This document shows, piece by piece, positions 1 to 5,033 of a DNA stretch of 5,033 nucleotides. Numbering within the stretch: position 1 is the first letter of the stretch; the number at the start of each line of letters is the position of its first letter. The notes beneath the pieces were generated by a model. The model was not told where the DNA came from. It searched no databases and saw only the letters and a program-made list of their open reading frames with translations. Both the position numbers and the translations under genes were made by a program. Origin of the DNA: Planococcus sp. (in: firmicutes) (lineage in GTDB: Bacteria; Bacillota; Bacilli; Bacillales_A; Planococcaceae); the NCBI GenBank assembly GCA_030147225.1, contig JASLAI010000388.1, positions 1 through 5,033 of the forward strand, in the 5' to 3' direction.

Positions 1-45
1 GACGGGACTCCATAATGCTTGAAACCCGAAGATACTGATCGGCAT
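1..45 (-). CDS. ctaG: CtaG, cytochrome c oxidase assembly factor (5' end only, runs off left edge)
   Basis: Fifteen codons are visible, reading MPISIFGFQALWSPV, and the frame is open to the window edge. The pattern 'FGF-A-LWSP' near the N-terminus is what I know from Bacillales CtaG proteins (caa3_CtaG family), multi-pass membrane proteins needed for making active caa3 oxidase, probably through copper-centre assembly. The ATG at 45 is preceded by AAAAGGAGG (55-63) at 9-nt spacing, a near-perfect Shine-Dalgarno, and by a good sigma-A promoter at 78-106, so the start is well supported. It follows ctaF on the same strand, as in other Bacillales cta loci, but is separated here by 339 nt, a terminator and a repeat. 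Identity rests on a short peptide plus synteny; everything after residue 15 is outside the window. Confidence 0.85.
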   Translation of the reverse strand, partial: MPISIFGFQALWSPV

Positions 46-77
46 GTAGCGGGACCTCCTTTTCCTCAAGTACCCTC

Positions 78-106
78 ATTATATAGCGGCTCGCAAACTA
101 TATCAA
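78..106 (-). promoter_or_regulatory. Predicted sigma-A promoter of ctaG
   Basis: On the minus strand a -35 box TTGATA (106-101; one mismatch to TTGACA) is followed by exactly 17 nt and a perfect -10 box TATAAT (83-78). Transcription would start near 70-72, giving a 5' leader of about 26 nt that carries the AGGAGG site at 55-60 and the ctaG ATG at 45. No operator-like inverted repeat overlaps the boxes. The near-consensus match suggests housekeeping, fairly constitutive expression; that is inference. Confidence 0.8.
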
Positions 107-117
107 TGAACGAACTA

Positions 118-266
118 TGAACAATATGAAATGCGCAAGCGGCCGTGTAGATTCGACGGGCATAAGACGCTCTGACGTAGCGGCATTTCTCCAGCCGCAT
201 AGTCAGAGTGGCTTATGACCCTAGAATCTGGGCGCTGAAGTCTGGACAATATGAAATGCGGAAGCG
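118..266. repeat. Intergenic repeat element: long imperfect hairpin between 24-nt direct repeats
   Basis: Two direct repeats with a period of 125 nt bracket a hairpin. Copy 1 is 118-141 and copy 2 is 243-266, sharing the core ACAATATGAAATGCG and agreeing at 22 of 24 positions (differences at 120/245 and 136/261). The material between folds into a long hairpin (separate entry). I recall similar units (GAAATGCGGAAGCGC, CATAAGACG, GGCTTATGACC, GCGCTG-AGTCT-GACA) scattered between genes in Bacillaceae and Planococcaceae genomes, often in tandem, so this looks like one copy of a dispersed REP/MITE-like repeat. That recollection is not a database result. No open reading frame, transposase or clear target-site duplication is visible. 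It lies in the only long gap of the window, just upstream of the ctaG promoter. Confidence 0.7.
138..236. other. Long imperfect hairpin within the repeat element
   Basis: Paired segments from the outside in: 138-140 with 234-236; 142-144 with 230-233 (one bulge); AGATTC 149-154 with GAATCT 224-229; GGG 158-160 with CCC 219-221; CATAAG 161-166 with CTTATG 212-217; 168-169 with 209-210 (one G-T); CTCTGAC 170-176 with GTCAGAG 202-208; 178-179 with 200-201; GCGGC 180-184 with GCCGC 194-198. The apical loop is 9 nt (185-193). That is over 35 base pairs with only small bulges and internal loops, far beyond chance. Both strands can fold. There is no downstream U-tract, so it is not a standard intrinsic terminator. 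It could be a structural RNA, a transcription barrier or only a DNA repeat. Confidence 0.75.
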
Positions 267-284
267 CATTCTTCGAAGAACGCT
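263..284. repeat. Small hairpin following the second direct-repeat copy
   Basis: The perfect 12-nt palindrome TTCTTCGAAGAA (269-280) is flanked by AGCG (263-266) and CGCT (281-284), which also pair, leaving CA (267-268) bulged. The left arm shares AGCG with the end of direct-repeat copy 2, just as copy 1 leads into the long hairpin. This suggests a second, much shorter or decayed unit of the same repeat family in tandem (inference). A regulator-binding palindrome is an alternative, but it is about 160 nt upstream of the ctaG -35 box and downstream of the ctaF terminator. Confidence 0.5.
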
Positions 285-343
285 CTAAACCCTATTTCAG
301 GACAACAGAATGTTTGTTTTGTTTTTAGTGACTTATAGAAAGA

Positions 344-377
344 TAAAACCCCTTACCTCGAAAGGTAAGGGGTTTTA
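344..377 (-). terminator. Rho-independent terminator of the cta operon, after ctaF
   Basis: A perfect 15-bp stem (344-358 with 363-377) closes a 4-nt loop, which reads TTCG in the minus-strand transcript, a stabilising tetraloop. The stem is C/G-rich in the middle, with AAAA/TTTT at its base, and in the minus direction continues into the T-rich run TTTTATCTTTCTAT. It begins only 7 nt past the ctaF stop codon, so it should end the ctaB/ctaC-ctaF transcript before the repeat and ctaG. Confidence 0.92.
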
Positions 378-384
378 AGGAAGC

Positions 385-717
385 CTACCACCAAACAATT
401 GTTACTAATGCAAGAACTGTGATGAAAGCTACGAACATACCACAGAACATGAAGAACGCGACCATGCCGTGTCCTTTACCGCTCATGTGCATGAAATAGT
501 AAAGTTGAAGAATGACTTGAATTCCAGCCAACAAAAGGATGATTGGGACGATCAAGTACGCTGAGAATCCAGCAGCAACCATAGTAAAAGCAATTAATGT
601 CAAAAAGATCATAATTGCGAAAGTTGCTAAATGGCCTCGCATCTCTTCCGCTCTTTTTTTCTTCGCATATTCGAACTCTGCTTTCGATCTAACATGAATA
701 TGTGTATCGTGTGCCAT
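385..717 (-). CDS. ctaF: Cytochrome caa3 oxidase subunit IV (CtaF)
   Basis: The 110-residue protein has a charged cytoplasmic N-terminus (residues 1-28, rich in H, K, R, E) and three hydrophobic helices at about 30-50, 53-76 and 85-109. This is the size and layout of the bacterial subunit IV family (COX4_pro/CtaF). The QLYYFMHMSGKG segment at 71-82 is typical of the family. It is a small non-catalytic subunit of the membrane oxidase thought to stabilise the complex, perhaps around the CuB site during assembly. I chose the ATG at 717 (MAHDTH) rather than the longer frame opening at 765. It overlaps the ctaE stop as TAATG, is preceded by GGGAG (728-732) at 10-nt spacing, and gives the usual family length. 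The extra 16 residues would be a read through the ctaE 3' end. The overlap implies translational coupling to ctaE. Confidence 0.95.
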   Translation of the reverse strand: MAHDTHIHVRSKAEFEYAKKKRAEEMRGHLATFAIMIFLTLIAFTMVAAGFSAYLIVPIILLLAGIQVILQLYYFMHMSGKGHGMVAFFMFCGMFVAFITVLALVTIVWW

Positions 718-1343
718 TATCCGATCACTCCCATCAAATAGACGACAGTAAAGATGAATACCCAAACGACGTCAATAAAATGCCAGTATAACGAAGCAAG
801 ATAGAATTTAGGTGCATTGTACATATTCAACCCGCGCTTAGCGTTGCGGAGCATCAATGCAATAAACCAGCTAAGTCCGAAAAGTACGTGAGCACCGTGC
901 GTTCCAACTAATGTATAAAATGCAGAACTGAATGCACTGTTCGTATAACCGAATCCTAAGTGGACATAGTGATTGAATTCATAAATCTCCAAACCAAGGA
1001 AAGTAGCACCAAGCAGGACTGTAATTCCCAACCAAGCCTGCATCGCTTTGAAATTATGGTTTTTCATATGATACATAGCGTACACACTAGTCAATGAAGA
1101 TGTCAAAAGAATCATTGTCATTGCAAAGACGAGCGGCAGTTCAAAAAGTGCAGCGGCAGAGAATTCCATGCCGCTTGGCCCTTTATCTTTTAATGCAAGG
1201 TATGTTGCGAAAAGCGAAGCAAATGTTACTGTCTCCGCAGCAAGAAGCAACCAGAAGCCAATAAACTTATTTTTCCCTTCCATCGTTGCCGTCTCAGGAT
1301 GTTCCGGCCAAGATTGAGGAGTATATCGTTGATTAATGTCCAT
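717..1343 (-). CDS. ctaE: Cytochrome caa3 oxidase subunit III (CtaE)
   Basis: The 208-residue integral membrane protein has five predicted helices at about 27-51, 67-90, 100-122, 139-165 and 182-205. This is the five-helix form of COX3 found with Bacillus caa3 enzymes, whose first two helices are instead carried at the C-terminus of subunit I. Family motifs include AAET with Glu37 in the first helix, GLEIYEF (117-123), GTHGAH (147-152) and YWHFIDVVW (186-194). Subunit III holds no redox centre; it binds lipid and sustains proton uptake and enzyme stability. The start at 1343 (MDINQRY) is fixed by AAAGGAGG (1352-1359) at 8-nt spacing; the in-frame ATG at 1364 lies upstream of this SD and lacks a site of its own. 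The gene overlaps the end of ctaD by 11 nt and ctaF by 1 nt. Confidence 0.96.
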   Translation of the reverse strand: MDINQRYTPQSWPEHPETATMEGKNKFIGFWLLLAAETVTFASLFATYLALKDKGPSGMEFSAAALFELPLVFAMTMILLTSSLTSVYAMYHMKNHNFKAMQAWLGITVLLGATFLGLEIYEFNHYVHLGFGYTNSAFSSAFYTLVGTHGAHVLFGLSWFIALMLRNAKRGLNMYNAPKFYLASLYWHFIDVVWVFIFTVVYLMGVIG

Positions 1344-3216
1344 CGGTGTTGCCTCCTTTCGCATCTTCCAGTAGTTCTGCTTTCGTAATGTGGAAACCTA
1401 AATCATCTTTCAATGAACGAACGAGCATCGAACCGAAGGTGATCAATAAACCGATGATCAATACTGCCAATGCCCAAGGCTTGTCGCCATCCAGGAAGTA
1501 CAAAGCTCCAAATGAAGCAATAAACATACCAAGAGACATTACAAAAGGAATGAATGAGTTATTCGGCATATGGATATCTCCAAGTGGTTCTGCGAAAATC
1601 ATTCCTTTTTTGTTGCCATCCATTTTTTCGATCCAGAATGTGTCAAGACCGCGAACTAATGGAGTTTGTGCAAAGTTGTAAAATGGCGGTGGAGATGGGA
1701 TTGCCCATTCCAATGTACGGCCGTCGCCCCATGGGTCATTGCCGACACGCTCATTTTTAATAGTAGTGATTACAACGTTAACCAGCATAATAATGACACC
1801 AATTGCCATGAATATAGCGCCGGCTGAACTGATGGCATTGAATAAATCCCATCCTTGGTCAGCTCCGAACGTGTAAACGCGGCGAGGCATACCCATCAAT
1901 CCTAGGAAATGCTGGATAAAGAATGTTAAATGGAATCCGATGAAGAAGAACCAGAATGTCCATTTTCCAAGTTTTTCACTAAGCATCGTTCCGAACATTT
2001 TCGGCCAGTATAAATGTGTACCTGCAAGAATCGCCAGTACAACACCGCCGACAATAACATAGTGGAAGTGGGCTACGATAAAGTAAGAATCGTGCAATTG
2101 GTAATCCAAAGGCGCGATTGCTTGCATAACCCCTGTAACACCACCAGCTACGAATGAAGGAATAAACGCTACCGCGTAAATCATCGGAACTGTGAAGGAA
2201 ATGCTTCCTCCCCAGATAGTCAATAGCCAGTTAAAGATTTTAATACCGGTTGGTACGGCGATGATCATCGTTGCCAAGGCGAATACAGCATTAGCTGTTG
2301 GCCCTAAGCCGACTGTGAACATGTGGTGAGCCCATACCATGAATCCGTAGAAACCGATTAAGATTGTCGCAAAAACAAGTGCAGTGTAACCGAAAAGACG
2401 TTTACGTGAGAAGATTGCAAAGATTTCGGAGAAAATACCGAAAGCTGGCAGAATCAGGATGTAAACTTCAGGGTGACCGAAAATCCAGAATAAATGCTCC
2501 CAAATAATCGTGTTACCGCCCATTTCAACTGCGAAGAAACTAGCACCGAACAAACGGTCAAAAACCATGAAGAAAAGTCCGACTGTAAGTGGTGGGAACG
2601 CCAATAAGATCAAAGCAGAAGCAACAAAAGTTGTCCATGTGAACAATGGCATTCTCATATAAGTCATACCCGGTGCACGCATATTGATGATCGTAACCAG
2701 GAAGTTAATACCTGCGATCAAGGTACCAAAACCGGAAATGGTCAATCCCAATGTATAGAAGTCAATTCCGTGTCCTTCTGAAGCAAGCGCCAACGAAGCA
2801 TAGTTCGTCCAACCTGCATCCGGTGCGCCTCCCATGAACCAAGACAGGTTCAAGAAAATACCACCAAAGAAGAATAGCCAGAAACCAAGTGAATTCAAGA
2901 ATGGGAAAGCTACGTCACGCGCGCCGATTTGCAGAGGCATAATAGCGTTCATGAAAGCCAGTAATATCGGCATTGAGGCCAAGAAAATCATGGTAGTACC
3001 GTGCATTGTAATAATTTCGTTATATAGTCCAGCACTCAGGAAATCATTTCCTGCTTTAGCCAACTGGATACGGATCATCATTGCTTCTATACCACCAACC
3101 AGGAAGAAGAAACCACCTGAGATGAGATAAAGGATAGCGATCTTCTTATGGTCGACCGTCGTCATGAAGTCCCAAATTGTAGCGCCGAAGCCCTTTTTTT
3201 GAGCAATAGAACTCAC
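1333..3216 (-). CDS. ctaD: Cytochrome caa3 oxidase subunit I (CtaD), catalytic
   Basis: The 627-residue haem-copper oxidase core subunit reduces O2 to water and pumps protons across the cytoplasmic membrane. All metal ligands are present: His72 and His385 for haem a, His383 for haem a3, and His248, His297 and His298 for CuB. His248 and Tyr252 form the expected cross-link pair in GHPEVY. Glu250 in that motif, Asp101 (D-channel mouth) and Thr323/Lys326 in VPTGIK (K-channel) mark an A1-type pump. His375-Asp376 (Mg site) and Arg445-Arg446 (haem propionates) are also intact. After the twelve core helices, two more lie at about 553-573 and 580-600, the C-terminal extension seen in Bacillus caa3 subunit I that stands in for the first two helices of subunit III. 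The start codon is GTG, 8 nt from GGGAGG. It lies 31 nt after ctaC and overlaps ctaE. Confidence 0.98.
   Translation of the reverse strand: MSSIAQKKGFGATIWDFMTTVDHKKIAILYLISGGFFFLVGGIEAMMIRIQLAKAGNDFLSAGLYNEIITMHGTTMIFLASMPILLAFMNAIMPLQIGARDVAFPFLNSLGFWLFFFGGIFLNLSWFMGGAPDAGWTNYASLALASEGHGIDFYTLGLTISGFGTLIAGINFLVTIINMRAPGMTYMRMPLFTWTTFVASALILLAFPPLTVGLFFMVFDRLFGASFFAVEMGGNTIIWEHLFWIFGHPEVYILILPAFGIFSEIFAIFSRKRLFGYTALVFATILIGFYGFMVWAHHMFTVGLGPTANAVFALATMIIAVPTGIKIFNWLLTIWGGSISFTVPMIYAVAFIPSFVAGGVTGVMQAIAPLDYQLHDSYFIVAHFHYVIVGGVVLAILAGTHLYWPKMFGTMLSEKLGKWTFWFFFIGFHLTFFIQHFLGLMGMPRRVYTFGADQGWDLFNAISSAGAIFMAIGVIIMLVNVVITTIKNERVGNDPWGDGRTLEWAIPSPPPFYNFAQTPLVRGLDTFWIEKMDGNKKGMIFAEPLGDIHMPNNSFIPFVMSLGMFIASFGALYFLDGDKPWALAVLIIGLLITFGSMLVRSLKDDLGFHITKAELLEDAKGGNTDGH
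1352..1359 (-). promoter_or_regulatory. ctaE ribosome binding site inside the ctaD 3' end
   Basis: The minus strand reads AAAGGAGG here, 8 nt before the ATG at 1343. It lies within the last ctaD codons (the EDAKGG region near the C-terminus), so ctaD coding sequence also serves as the ctaE initiation signal. It decides the ctaE start against the upstream ATG at 1364. Confidence 0.9.
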
Positions 3217-3224
3217 ACTGTATA

Positions 3225-3230
3225 CCTCCC
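3225..3230 (-). promoter_or_regulatory. ctaD ribosome binding site supporting a GTG start
   Basis: GGGAGG follows a run of A residues on the minus strand and stands 8 nt before GTG at 3216. No ATG lies near this site in frame; the first in-frame ATG is codon 18, inside the conserved N-terminal segment. GTG is therefore the likely initiator. Confidence 0.88.
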
Positions 3231-3247
3231 TTTTTTAAGCTTTATTT

Positions 3248-4342
3248 CTACTCTTCAACTTTTAAGCCCATTAGATAAGCTGCAAGAGCATCGAGTTCTT
3301 GTTCTGACAAATCTTCACCGTCGTTCAATGAAGACGCATCAGGCATTAAATTGCCAGGCTTGTATTCCTGTGGATCTTGAATCCAGTTTTTAAGATTCTC
3401 TTCGTTATGTTCTAAGTATCCTGCAACCCGGTTGCGGTCGCCGAATGTTGCCAAGTTAGGTCCGATTCCGGCATTACCGGCAGCACCAGAAATGGCGTGA
3501 CATTGGATACAAGCTAATCCATCCGGTCCGAACAACTCTTCACCTTGCTGTGCAAGGTCGCCTTCAGCTACAGGCTGTTCTTCTGACTGCATTGCAGTAA
3601 CCCATTGATCAAACTCTTCGCGGTCCACAGTTTTTACTTTGAAATCCATCAAAGCGTGTGAAGGTCCACAAAGCTCAGCACATTTACCGTAGAATACACC
3701 GTCATCAAGTTCTGATGATTCCTGGTTGAATGTTAAGTAGAAAGTGTTGACGTTCTCAGGGTTGACGTCCAATTTACCGCCAACAGATGGAATCCAGAAA
3801 GAGTGTTTGATATCCGCTGAAATCAGGTTGAAGTAAACGCGCTCATCAGTCGGTACGACCAATTCCTGTGCAGTTATAATTCCCTGTTCTGGGTATTCAA
3901 ACTCCCACCAGTAAAGTTTTCCAGTGACATTAACTGTCAAGTGAGTTGAAGTGCCATCCTCTGCCTGTACGTCCATCGTTGAAACGTCAGCCAAATCGAA
4001 TGTCGAGTAAACAGTTGGAACTGCAAGAATCAAAAGAAGGACAATTGGTACAGCTGTCCATAAGAATTCCAGTCTTGCACTTCCTTCTACTTGTTCGGGA
4101 ATCATGTCTTCCCCCATTTTAGAACGGCGGAACTTCACGATTGCTAAAACGAAAATAATCGATACAACAATGATGACAAATAGCATAACGATTGATGATA
4201 AAATCAATAAGTTAAATTGATCTTGGGCAACTTCGCCTGCTGGTATTAAGGTCGAAATTTCTTCGCGTCCACATCCCGCAAGAAAAACCAATAATGCGGT
4301 CATCAATGCGAAAAGCCGCCATTTTTTTATTCCTTTCATCAT
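3248..4342 (-). CDS. ctaC: Cytochrome caa3 oxidase subunit II (CtaC), lipoprotein with CuA and fused cytochrome c domain
   Basis: The 364-residue protein accepts electrons from the respiratory chain and passes them to CtaD. A basic N-terminus and hydrophobic stretch end in the lipobox LAGC with Cys24 as predicted lipidation site. Two membrane helices follow at about 44-70 and 93-113, then the extracytoplasmic cupredoxin domain (about 130-240). The CuA ligands are complete: His180, Cys221, Glu223, Cys225, His229 and Met232. The aromatic KLYWWEFEY (142-150) is the usual electron-entry patch. A C-terminal class I cytochrome c domain (about 262-362) has CIQCH at 278-282 and a probable axial Met333 in NLMP. 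This fusion defines the caa3 type. Start at 4342 is the first of two adjacent ATGs; the SD is modest (GAGGGG, 4354-4359, 11-nt spacing), so starting at the second ATG is possible. It lies 51 nt after ctaB, with no clear promoter in the gap. Confidence 0.98.
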   Translation of the reverse strand: MMKGIKKWRLFALMTALLVFLAGCGREEISTLIPAGEVAQDQFNLLILSSIVMLFVIIVVSIIFVLAIVKFRRSKMGEDMIPEQVEGSARLEFLWTAVPIVLLLILAVPTVYSTFDLADVSTMDVQAEDGTSTHLTVNVTGKLYWWEFEYPEQGIITAQELVVPTDERVYFNLISADIKHSFWIPSVGGKLDVNPENVNTFYLTFNQESSELDDGVFYGKCAELCGPSHALMDFKVKTVDREEFDQWVTAMQSEEQPVAEGDLAQQGEELFGPDGLACIQCHAISGAAGNAGIGPNLATFGDRNRVAGYLEHNEENLKNWIQDPQEYKPGNLMPDASSLNDGEDLSEQELDALAAYLMGLKVEE

Positions 4343-4393
4343 AGCTTTTCATACCCCTCTCTCATTTAAATAGTTTCTCTTTAGAAATGGTCT

Positions 4394-5033
4394 TTAGATG
4401 AAGACAGCAAAAATGATCATTGAAACAAATAGAATGGTCATATAGTTCAATGAATAGATGAACATCGTCTTCGCCCATTTCAAGTCATCAGTCACTTTAA
4501 ATCCACGAATGGCGAGTACAAGCCAGCCGATATTTAAAAGTGTTGCTAAGATGATGAAGCCTGCCCCGAGTTCCATTAACAGGAATGGCAGAGGGAAAAG
4601 CATTACAACCCATGCAAGCATCGATTTTTTGGTTCGGTGAAAACCTTTAATTACCGGTAGCATTGGAATACCTGCTGCCCGATACTCTTCCGTTCGTTTC
4701 ATAGCCAAAGCATAGAAATGCGGTGGCTGCCAAATGAACATAATCAGGAATAATGCCCATGCACCCATACCGAGTGACGGCTCCACAGCAGCCCATCCGA
4801 TTAGCGGCGGAATCGCACCAGAGATGCTTCCCACTATCGTATTGCTGACATGGCGTCTTTTAGACCACATAGAATATAAGACGACATAGGCTAAAACTCC
4901 GGCAATCCCAAATATACCAGCTGATACAGAAGCGGAAAACAAAAACAATTCGCCTATAACGATGAAAGAAACAGCTAGTGCCAACACAGCTGATGGCTTG
5001 AATCTTCCTGTCACTGTCGGACGTGCTTTCTTA
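4394..5033 (-). CDS. ctaB: Protohaem IX farnesyltransferase (haem O synthase), 5' part outside window
   Basis: This UbiA-family membrane prenyltransferase adds a farnesyl group to haem b, giving haem O, the precursor of haem A used by CtaD. The visible 212 residues start in [11 protein letters not shown] and run to the stop at 4394. The conserved substrate region [23 protein letters not shown] is followed by [11 protein letters not shown] (visible residues 101-111), EEY and AGIPMLPV (120-127), all typical of CtaB/CyoE. Several hydrophobic helices follow to the C-terminus. The family is usually about 300 residues, so roughly 90 are missing, including the first Asp-rich motif. The frame is open to the right edge, so the GTG at 5014 (Val in PTVTGRF) is internal and not the start. 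It precedes ctaC on the same strand, as in other Bacillales. Confidence 0.96.
   Translation of the reverse strand, partial: KKARPTVTGRFKPSAVLALAVSFIVIGELFLFSASVSAGIFGIAGVLAYVVLYSMWSKRRHVSNTIVGSISGAIPPLIGWAAVEPSLGMGAWALFLIMFIWQPPHFYALAMKRTEEYRAAGIPMLPVIKGFHRTKKSMLAWVVMLFPLPFLLMELGAGFIILATLLNIGWLVLAIRGFKVTDDLKWAKTMFIYSLNYMTILFVSMIIFAVFI

Noticed and set aside
138..236. Riboswitch or T-box leader for ctaG
   Set aside because: The hairpin lies upstream of the predicted ctaG promoter, so it would not be in that transcript, and no T-box or known riboswitch core is visible.
313..339. Possible plus-strand promoter (TTGTTT ... TATAGA)
   Set aside because: The boxes are weak with a spacer near 15 nt, and transcription would run straight into the terminator stem and antisense to ctaF.
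385..765. Longer ctaF reading frame starting at 765
   Set aside because: The extra 16 residues come from reading through the ctaE 3' end; the ATG at 717 has the SD-like GGGAG at good spacing and gives the normal family N-terminus.
2834..3130. Plus-strand ORFs opposite ctaD and ctaC (also 1346-1681, 1554-1760, 3148-3393, 4458-4640)
   Set aside because: They are antisense to strongly conserved coding sequence, lack convincing ribosome binding sites and their products have no recognisable domains.
4212..4352. 46-codon out-of-frame minus-strand ORF overlapping the ctaC start
   Set aside because: Its ATG is only 1 nt from the SD-like sequence, it overlaps the ctaC signal peptide and first-helix region, and its peptide shows no recognisable features.
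4343..4393. A separate ctaC promoter in the ctaB-ctaC gap
   Set aside because: The 51-nt gap contains an A/T-rich TATTTAAAT but no -35-like hexamer at suitable spacing; a promoter within ctaB cannot be excluded.
4394..5014. ctaB starting at the GTG at 5014
   Set aside because: The frame is open upstream to the window edge and codes for family-like residues (KKARPT); the GTG is an internal valine, and the protein would lack a third of the usual length.

Overview
The window is a conserved respiratory locus from a low-to-moderate-GC Gram-positive bacterium of the order Bacillales: the caa3-type (aa3-family, cytochrome c-containing) terminal oxidase operon. Three features support this placement: the gene order ctaB-ctaC-ctaD-ctaE-ctaF-(ctaG), a subunit II that is a lipoprotein with a fused cytochrome c domain, and strong AGGAGG ribosome binding sites. 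An intergenic repeat here resembles elements I recall from Bacillaceae/Planococcaceae genomes, but genus cannot be fixed from this window.

All genes are on the minus strand, so the operon reads right to left. The right edge holds ctaB (haem O synthase), whose 5' part lies outside the window. Then come ctaC (subunit II, CuA plus haem c), ctaD (subunit I, haem a, haem a3-CuB), ctaE (subunit III) and ctaF (subunit IV). ctaD/ctaE overlap by 11 nt and ctaE/ctaF overlap by 1 nt (TAATG). A strong intrinsic terminator sits immediately after ctaF. At the left edge, the first 15 codons of a further minus-strand gene are visible with a perfect SD. Its peptide MPISIFGFQALWSPV matches the start of the CtaG oxidase-assembly family.

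The 339-nt gap between ctaF and ctaG (46-384) is the only non-routine part. In transcription order it holds the ctaF terminator, about 60 nt with nothing recognisable, a small hairpin, a long imperfect hairpin of about 100 nt bracketed by 24-nt direct repeats, and a near-consensus sigma-A promoter (TTGATA-17-TATAAT) feeding ctaG. ctaG therefore seems to be transcribed separately from the structural genes.

Together, CtaB farnesylates haem b to haem O (later converted to haem A, probably by CtaA, not in this window). CtaC, D, E and F form the membrane enzyme that passes electrons from cytochrome c through haem c, CuA and haem a to haem a3-CuB, reducing O2 and pumping protons. CtaG assists assembly. 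I see no undescribed enzyme system; the best candidates for a second look are the intergenic repeat/hairpin and the uncoupled ctaG promoter.
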